Source: a virus. From it: 26,488 bases of DNA. The stretch is from IMG/VR virus record IMGVR_UViG_3300003690_000056, positions 1 through 26,488 of that record. One strand, given 5' to 3'. Below are positions 22,476 to 26,488 of this stretch, in pieces. Within the stretch, counting starts at the first letter, position 1, and every line of letters starts with the position of its first letter. The notes under the pieces are model-generated. The model had not been told where the DNA came from. It made no database searches and saw only the letters and a list, made by a program, of their open reading frames with translations. The position numbers and the translations under genes are program-made.

Positions 22476-23243
22476 AGATGATCGACGTGCTTTTTTCGGT
22501 GGTTCTTGTATTGGCTCAGATTCCAATTTATCGACACCGATTCTGACCGTACGTCCTGAATCTAATTTCACTCTACATTTACCTTCGGATTCCATAATCT
22601 CGATTATTTCACCAGGTTCTTCACCTTTTTTGGTAGTAGCAATAACACGCATTCCAATTTCTACAGGTTCCTCAACAGAATCATCGTCTTCTAATTCTTC
22701 TTCCGGTTCATCATCAACTTCATCACCAGACCCATCGTCGGATTCTTCTAAATCCTCATCATCTGATACCATTGATTCATTTTCAGAATCTTCATCAACA
22801 GTATCAGTATCCGATGATACAGATCGCATCAACTTATCTACATAAACATTCTGAAATTCACCTTTGGTTTTTAACCGAATTCTTGCCAATGGTTGTTTTT
22901 CAATAAGTTCATCCAGAATATCAGAAATCTCTGTAATGTCTTCTGGTAATTCGTATCCAAATCGAGACAATTTACGTCCCAAGAAAACTAAATTATCTTC
23001 AGTCTCTAATCCATCGAAATCTAACTTTGTATCTTTCTCAAATTCACCGTCGCTGATTGTCCATGTCCATTGAATTTGGAGACGACCAGATGATCGAGAT
23101 TCACAAATTTGAGCATTTGTCAGATGAGCCAAATAACGACCATCTGGTACTTCTGTAAATCCTGTACTTTCTTTAGCTTTTGACCTTGCACCTTCCCAAT
23201 TGTTTTGAGCCTTTTTTAACTTATTTTTTAATGCGCTATCCAT
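22461..23243 (-). CDS. DUF669-like single-stranded DNA-binding protein candidate, acidic and KOW-like parts
   Basis: This is a 260-residue protein from ATG 23243 (GGAG at proper spacing; 8-base overlap with the previous gene). Residues 20-140 (GFTEVPDGRYLAHLTNAQIC, then GRLQIQWTWTISDGEFEKDT, then LVFLGRKLSRFGYELPEDI) follow the layout of DUF669 proteins, which lie beside Sak4-type recombinases and act as SSBs. A strongly acidic segment follows (about 143-190, DDEDLEESDDGSGDEVDDEP). Then comes a KOW/SH3-like barrel (MRVIATTKKGEEPGEIIEIM and CRVKLDSGRTVRI) and a basic tail (PPKKARRSSKKRS). The acidic and KOW parts look added. It may recruit polymerase, helicase or Sak4 partners. The SSB role is inferred from family and neighbours. 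Confidence 0.66.
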   Translation of the reverse strand: MDSALKNKLKKAQNNWEGARSKAKESTGFTEVPDGRYLAHLTNAQICESRSSGRLQIQWTWTISDGEFEKDTKLDFDGLETEDNLVFLGRKLSRFGYELPEDITEISDILDELIEKQPLARIRLKTKGEFQNVYVDKLMRSVSSDTDTVDEDSENESMVSDDEDLEESDDGSGDEVDDEPEEELEDDDSVEEPVEIGMRVIATTKKGEEPGEIIEIMESEGKCRVKLDSGRTVRIGVDKLESEPIQEPPKKARRSSKKRS

Positions 23244-24096
23244 TAGTGTCTCCTGTAGAGAATAATTTAGTTTCTGATCGCATTGCTCCACCAGCCAAAC
23301 GATCAGGTGTTTTACCGTCAATTAAATCCAGAATCAATTTCCACGGCAGACGCAGTGTTCCGGTGGAACCTGCCCATTTTGGAAAGTCTCGTGCAATTTT
23401 CTCAATTGCTCTTCCACATTTAACCATTCGTTCGTCTATGGTTCCTTGCCCTCCTTTCTGGTAACGGGATTTAGAGTATGGGGCATCAGGACATACTCTA
23501 AAATCTTTTACGCCTTGTTTCATTAACCATAAGAAAAAATGCCGATCATCTAGACCATATGTATCGTGAGGAAAAATATAGTTTCTGCATAAACGTTGTC
23601 CTACACAATAAAAAATCATTGCTGGTTGAGGATAAGATCGATATCCATAGTGGGTTTCCATTTTTTTTATACTATTTCTATCGAAATGTTTAGATGTCGA
23701 ATGAGCACCAGCCATTACACATGGACGTTTATTTTCATTTTTAAAAGCATCAAAAGATTTTATTAACGTATGCAATGATTTTTCAGTAAACACTGCATTA
23801 TCGTCAGTAAAAATATATCGCTGATGATCGCTATTCATATCAGCATGGCACTTTAATTGTTGACGAGCAAAAGATACTGACCCCATTGGATTATGATAAA
23901 ACACATAATGACAATCAGAATTTTCATCCATAAATTCTTGATAATCATCTACTTCTCTATGTTCAATTCCTACATATGTTCGCCAATCATTAAGGAAAGG
24001 CATTTTTTTAAATCCTTTTTGGATTCGATCTGCTCTTCCTTTAGTTGGAATCATAATGGCGTAATTCCATCCATCTTTTGATGATCGGAATCTCAT
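23236..24096 (-). CDS. GT-A glycosyltransferase-like protein
   Basis: This is a 286-residue protein starting at ATG 24096, overlapping the previous gene as ATGA. It opens with AIMIPTKGRADRIQKGF, a GT-A start; then SFARQQLKCH and YIFTDDNAVFTEKS, with D98, D99 and N100 at the place of the metal-binding DxD. Later YGLDDRHFFLWLMKQG gives an acidic pair before a helix, as in the catalytic base region. The order 'IP.KgR', '.RQ', 'DD', '..D..f...l...G' recalls TET-associated phage glycosyltransferases that modify hydroxymethylated bases in DNA, but sugar and acceptor are unknown. Other sugar-transfer roles are possible. It lies inside a replication and nucleotide-metabolism operon rather than in a structural one. 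Confidence 0.65.
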   Translation of the reverse strand: MRFRSSKDGWNYAIMIPTKGRADRIQKGFKKMPFLNDWRTYVGIEHREVDDYQEFMDENSDCHYVFYHNPMGSVSFARQQLKCHADMNSDHQRYIFTDDNAVFTEKSLHTLIKSFDAFKNENKRPCVMAGAHSTSKHFDRNSIKKMETHYGYRSYPQPAMIFYCVGQRLCRNYIFPHDTYGLDDRHFFLWLMKQGVKDFRVCPDAPYSKSRYQKGGQGTIDERMVKCGRAIEKIARDFPKWAGSTGTLRLPWKLILDLIDGKTPDRLAGGAMRSETKLFSTGDTNG

Positions 24097-24938
24097 GCTC
24101 TTCTCTTCAACGTTTTCTTTACAGAAGACTTTGATTCACCAGAATTAGGATTAAATTTATTGTTGAAAGCTTCAACAAAATTTCCGTATCCTTCTTCTGC
24201 AGAATTGCCCATCGGGATTATACGAATCGATTCGCCTTTCCATTTGAATCGACCATCCAGTCTGTGTCCAGCAGATATATCTTCATTTCCACCAATAACT
24301 AAAACTCTTTTATTTCCGTCGTAAGTAAAACATGCCCAAATATCAACTACCCCTTCGATGATTTCTGCAGCCTGTCGAGGCATTGTGCTGACTACGCGAT
24401 GGCTGCTAGAACCATGACGGGTTTTGATTTCTCGTTCCATTGCATGGGAAATAAAAATAACTCCTTTACCGGCTGAAAGAAGTCGATGGATTTGTTGTTC
24501 AAATTCTTTTCTAATAGCTCTCCACCCCTTACCCCATTCTTCGTCAGCAGGGTCATCAATTGCTAATTTAGCACAGGCGTATCGTTCTGCAGATTTAAAC
24601 GCTAAATCGACAGTATCAATCACGATAGTATCGAATCGTTTATCGATCCTTATTTTAGTAACAGCTTTTTTAAATGTCCCCCAATCAGTAAATTCTGACT
24701 GATAGATTTCTAATGACCTTCCCCCTGGTTCAAACATCATGTGAAAGGCATTAGGAAATTGAGCTGACAACATGGTTTTACCGATTTTCTTTTCCCCAAA
24801 CAATAGAACAATAAAATCACCAATCTTTGTTTTAGGAATAGATTTTTCTATTGGCAATTCAAATTCTTCTGATGATCGACGTATTGAACCGTCGCCTGAT
24901 TTTTCTTGAGATGGACGTTGTTTTCTTACCACTGCCAT
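24093..24938 (-). CDS. Sak4-like RecA-fold single-strand annealing ATPase
   Basis: This is a 281-residue protein starting at ATG 24938, which follows a G-rich site (AAGGGGGG); ATG 24971 would add 11 residues. Walker A GEKKIGKT (G48-T55), Walker B FDTIVIDTVD (D108 acidic) and a sensor-like IFISHAMERE (H165) give the P-loop AAA_24/Sak4 layout typical of phage RecA-like recombinases. An early SIPKTKIGDF segment precedes the P-loop. The C-terminal Lys/Arg-rich tail is likely DNA-binding. Its SSB-like partner is two genes downstream, the standard phage pairing. It would promote strand annealing for recombination-dependent replication or repair. Confidence 0.82.
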   Translation of the reverse strand: MAVVRKQRPSQEKSGDGSIRRSSEEFELPIEKSIPKTKIGDFIVLLFGEKKIGKTMLSAQFPNAFHMMFEPGGRSLEIYQSEFTDWGTFKKAVTKIRIDKRFDTIVIDTVDLAFKSAERYACAKLAIDDPADEEWGKGWRAIRKEFEQQIHRLLSAGKGVIFISHAMEREIKTRHGSSSHRVVSTMPRQAAEIIEGVVDIWACFTYDGNKRVLVIGGNEDISAGHRLDGRFKWKGESIRIIPMGNSAEEGYGNFVEAFNNKFNPNSGESKSSVKKTLKRRA

Positions 24939-24959
24939 GTAACCCCCCTTATTCAGTAG

Positions 24960-24972
24960 TGTGATATTCACA
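24960..24972. promoter_or_regulatory. Operator-like palindrome TGTGATATTCACA
   Basis: Perfect 5-bp arms (TGTGA, TCACA) around a 3-base centre lie in the 95-base gap between the ThyX-like gene and the Sak4-like gene, about 20 bases before the latter's start. The gap holds no gene. A repressor or activator site, or a promoter-linked element, is possible; no clear -35/-10 pair was identified. Confidence 0.35.
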
Positions 24973-25033
24973 ATTAATGTAGTCTGATTAGATACATAAC
25001 CATTAAAAGTTTATATTTTTCTTTAATAATCCA

Positions 25034-26068
25034 TTAGATTTTTGGCCTTAATTCTTTAGGATAAAATCCATTAGTTTTTATCCATACAATTGAATCCCCA
25101 TTCATACTGTCTGGATGGAGGATAAAAAATGGATTCTGCAAACGTTTATGCGTTCTTTCTATTGAATCAATTGATTTATCAACAGGCCATTTCAAATCAG
25201 GAGGCCATGATTCTAATTTTGAAAATACAGATCGTTTTGCTCGGTCGCTGTGAGAACCCAAATATTTAGACAGTAACGGGGGGCATTTCCTTTTTATTTC
25301 TCGTAACATCAATTGTGCGACACAATTTATCTCCCAATCCATAACGTGTTCCAATCGATTACCCAGTACTCCTCTCAATGAAGGATACGTATAGCTGATA
25401 TGAATGTATGTCTGTGTTCCAATAGGAAGTAATCGACGTGCATCCTGCCAAGGAATTCCCGAATCCACTAGAGCTGCATATAATTCTTTACCTTGTTTAA
25501 GGTATTTTTCTATCGATTCCATCAAGGTCAATGATTCAGATTTTGCAACATAATTTCCAATAGGTTCTGAATCATCAACACAACAATCATAGAGATTTTC
25601 TTCGGGAGAAAGATCCGTTGAATCAGGGTACTGAACACAGGCTCGTCTGATGGTTTCGGGCAATGTCCAGTTTCGATGCCTCCAATCATTGTCCCGCCCC
25701 CCGTGCTGCATGACAGAAGCACCGATACGTGTTCGTACTAATTGATGTGTACAGGCTCTCGAAACACCGTTAATTGTAAAAGCAAATGTGATTAATTCCA
25801 GGCATTGTTGCAACGTTTTGCCTTCAAAACACGATTCCACATATGCCAATTGTTTAGACGATAGGTCTGAATCACACTTTATTCGAGAAGGATTGTCACC
25901 CCAATTAGATTGAAGTTGATTGTATAAAGTTGAATTTAAATTTTCTTGTGGACCCCATGTGTCTAAAATAACGTCTATAGATTCAGGTCCATATGTAATT
26001 CTGCTGCAAGGATCTTGTCCTTTATGTATTCCATGAGGCCGATGTCCTGCATCAGCGTAATCTGACAT
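25034..26068 (-). CDS. Divergent ThyX-family (flavin-dependent thymidylate synthase) homologue
   Basis: This is a 344-residue protein with a GGAG site before ATG 26068. The ThyX layout is clear: FTINGVSRACTHQLVRTRIG then ASVMQHGGRDNDWRHRNWTL around residues 98-136, and ELYAALVDSGIPWQDARRLL (195-214) followed by PIGTQTYIHISYTYPSLRGV and LGNRLEHVMDWEINCVAQLM. The signature RHRxxSxNExSxR is altered: R112-T113-R114, an extra residue, then S118-V-M-Q-H-G-G-R125. The Asn-Glu and second Ser of the motif are lost. Canonical ThyX methylates dUMP to dTMP with FAD and methylenetetrahydrofolate; this version may use another nucleotide or add another group. It is longer than usual ThyX (about 220-250 residues), with an extended N-terminus and C-terminus. 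Confidence 0.75.
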   Translation of the reverse strand: MSDYADAGHRPHGIHKGQDPCSRITYGPESIDVILDTWGPQENLNSTLYNQLQSNWGDNPSRIKCDSDLSSKQLAYVESCFEGKTLQQCLELITFAFTINGVSRACTHQLVRTRIGASVMQHGGRDNDWRHRNWTLPETIRRACVQYPDSTDLSPEENLYDCCVDDSEPIGNYVAKSESLTLMESIEKYLKQGKELYAALVDSGIPWQDARRLLPIGTQTYIHISYTYPSLRGVLGNRLEHVMDWEINCVAQLMLREIKRKCPPLLSKYLGSHSDRAKRSVFSKLESWPPDLKWPVDKSIDSIERTHKRLQNPFFILHPDSMNGDSIVWIKTNGFYPKELRPKI

Positions 26069-26069
26069 T

Positions 26070-26488
26070 TTAGTCTCCTATCGGAATTTGTTGTAGTTCA
26101 TGAACCATTCGTACCCTGCTCATCGGTTCTATGTTCAATAGATTACTTAATCCTCCCTTTTTTCTACACAACCAATATGCGGGAATATTAGCTGCATCAA
26201 ATTGATTAGCTAAAGATAAATCATCATCAACGGCAAATAAAGGATTAGGAATATTTTCAACTACATGATCGGTTTTATTGTACGACCACCAGATAATGTC
26301 GTATGGCAATTGCTCTCTTTTTAACCATGCGACAGTATCATCATAAAGATTGGGATAACGATCTATTGGTCGGCTTGTTAACAGAACAATAGTAATATTG
26401 TTTTGTTGTATTTTAGTCAAAAATTCTTTGGCATCAATATACGCTGGCATAAATTCTTTGTATCCACTGATACGGAATTTATGTTTTA
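26070..26488 (-). CDS. HAD-like phosphatase/nucleotidase, N-terminus cut by window edge
   Basis: At least 138 residues are visible. The frame continues upstream of ATG 26450 to the window end (…ISGYKEF precedes it), so that ATG is internal. Two HAD-fold motifs are seen: NITIVLLTSRPIDRYP (motif II, T/S at the end of a strand) and FAVDDDLSLANQFDAANI (motif IV acidic cluster). The nucleophile motif I (DxD) would lie off-window. Related phage proteins are often called nucleotidase or HAD hydrolase and adjust nucleotide pools. The stop lies just before the ThyX-like gene, so the two are probably co-translated. The last part (RVRMVHELQQIP) is helical. Confidence 0.7.
   Translation of the reverse strand, partial: KHKFRISGYKEFMPAYIDAKEFLTKIQQNNITIVLLTSRPIDRYPNLYDDTVAWLKREQLPYDIIWWSYNKTDHVVENIPNPLFAVDDDLSLANQFDAANIPAYWLCRKKGGLSNLLNIEPMSRVRMVHELQQIPIGD

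Noticed and set aside
22358-22537. N-terminal extension of the nuclease to ATG 22537
   Set aside because: It would run through the hairpin and overlap the SSB-like gene by 77 bases; ATG 22357 has a better ribosome-binding site and includes the whole SNase domain.
23244-23321. 26-residue N-terminal extension of the SSB-like protein
   Set aside because: It overlaps the glycosyltransferase gene and has no ribosome-binding site; ATG 23243 has GGAG at proper spacing.
1-26488. CRISPR array, retron, toxin-antitoxin or anti-defence cassette
   Set aside because: No regularly spaced direct repeats, reverse transcriptase motif (YxDD) or paired toxin genes were seen; all sizeable genes fit phage structure, lysis, replication or nucleotide metabolism.

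Overview
The window is a contiguous piece of a tailed double-stranded DNA phage genome, or a prophage of one. No bacterial chromosomal gene, integrase, tRNA, rRNA, CRISPR array or insertion sequence was seen. A 1729-residue tape measure protein, two tail-tube-like proteins, a two-frame tail-assembly chaperone and no contractile-sheath gene point to a siphovirus with a long flexible tail. Purine-rich Shine-Dalgarno sites precede most starts, so the host is a bacterium. Host identity cannot be read from the sequence. The C-terminal part of the large tail fibre resembles, from memory, a domain common in environmental (especially aquatic) phages. Coding DNA is AT-leaning, except for a conspicuous GC-rich stretch inside the fibre region.

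Left arm, + strand, 1-15528: a classic late operon. It runs from the 3' part of the major capsid protein through a small basic protein, a putative head accessory protein, head-tail connectors, a tail-completion protein, a tail terminator, a small zinc-binding protein and two related tail-tube-like proteins. A strong rho-independent terminator follows. Next come the tail-assembly chaperone, with a canonical -1 slippery heptamer at 4994-5000, the tape measure protein, a tail-tip protein and a small zinc-ribbon protein. The arm ends with a long fibre, two small membrane proteins, a short fibre sharing the long fibre's N-terminal motif, an XhlA/holin-like protein and a GH108-type endolysin.

Junction, 15529-15816: a 288-base non-coding region where the two transcription units converge. 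It is G-rich on the + strand, contains a textbook four-tract G-quadruplex motif overlapping an 18-bp imperfect inverted repeat, and shares a degenerate element with the intergenic region near 22.4 kb.

Right arm, - strand, 15817-26488, read from right to left: a nucleotide and DNA metabolism operon. It encodes a HAD-like phosphatase (cut by the window edge), a divergent ThyX homologue, a Sak4-like RecA-fold ATPase, a GT-A glycosyltransferase-like protein, and a DUF669-like single-strand-binding candidate with acidic and KOW-like segments. These are followed by a staphylococcal-nuclease homologue, an unknown protein, an adenine-methyltransferase-like protein, a DUF1599-like protein, family A DNA polymerase with 3'-5' exonuclease, a 55-residue small protein, a Toprim-primase/AAA+ helicase fusion, a two-helix membrane protein and a conserved small protein.

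Polymerase, primase-helicase, the SSB candidate and the Sak4-like protein form a replication/recombination set. The divergent ThyX, the glycosyltransferase-like protein, the DUF1599-like protein, the methyltransferase and the HAD enzyme together could be a base-modification pathway for phage DNA. That is the most interesting hypothesis here, and it remains an inference.
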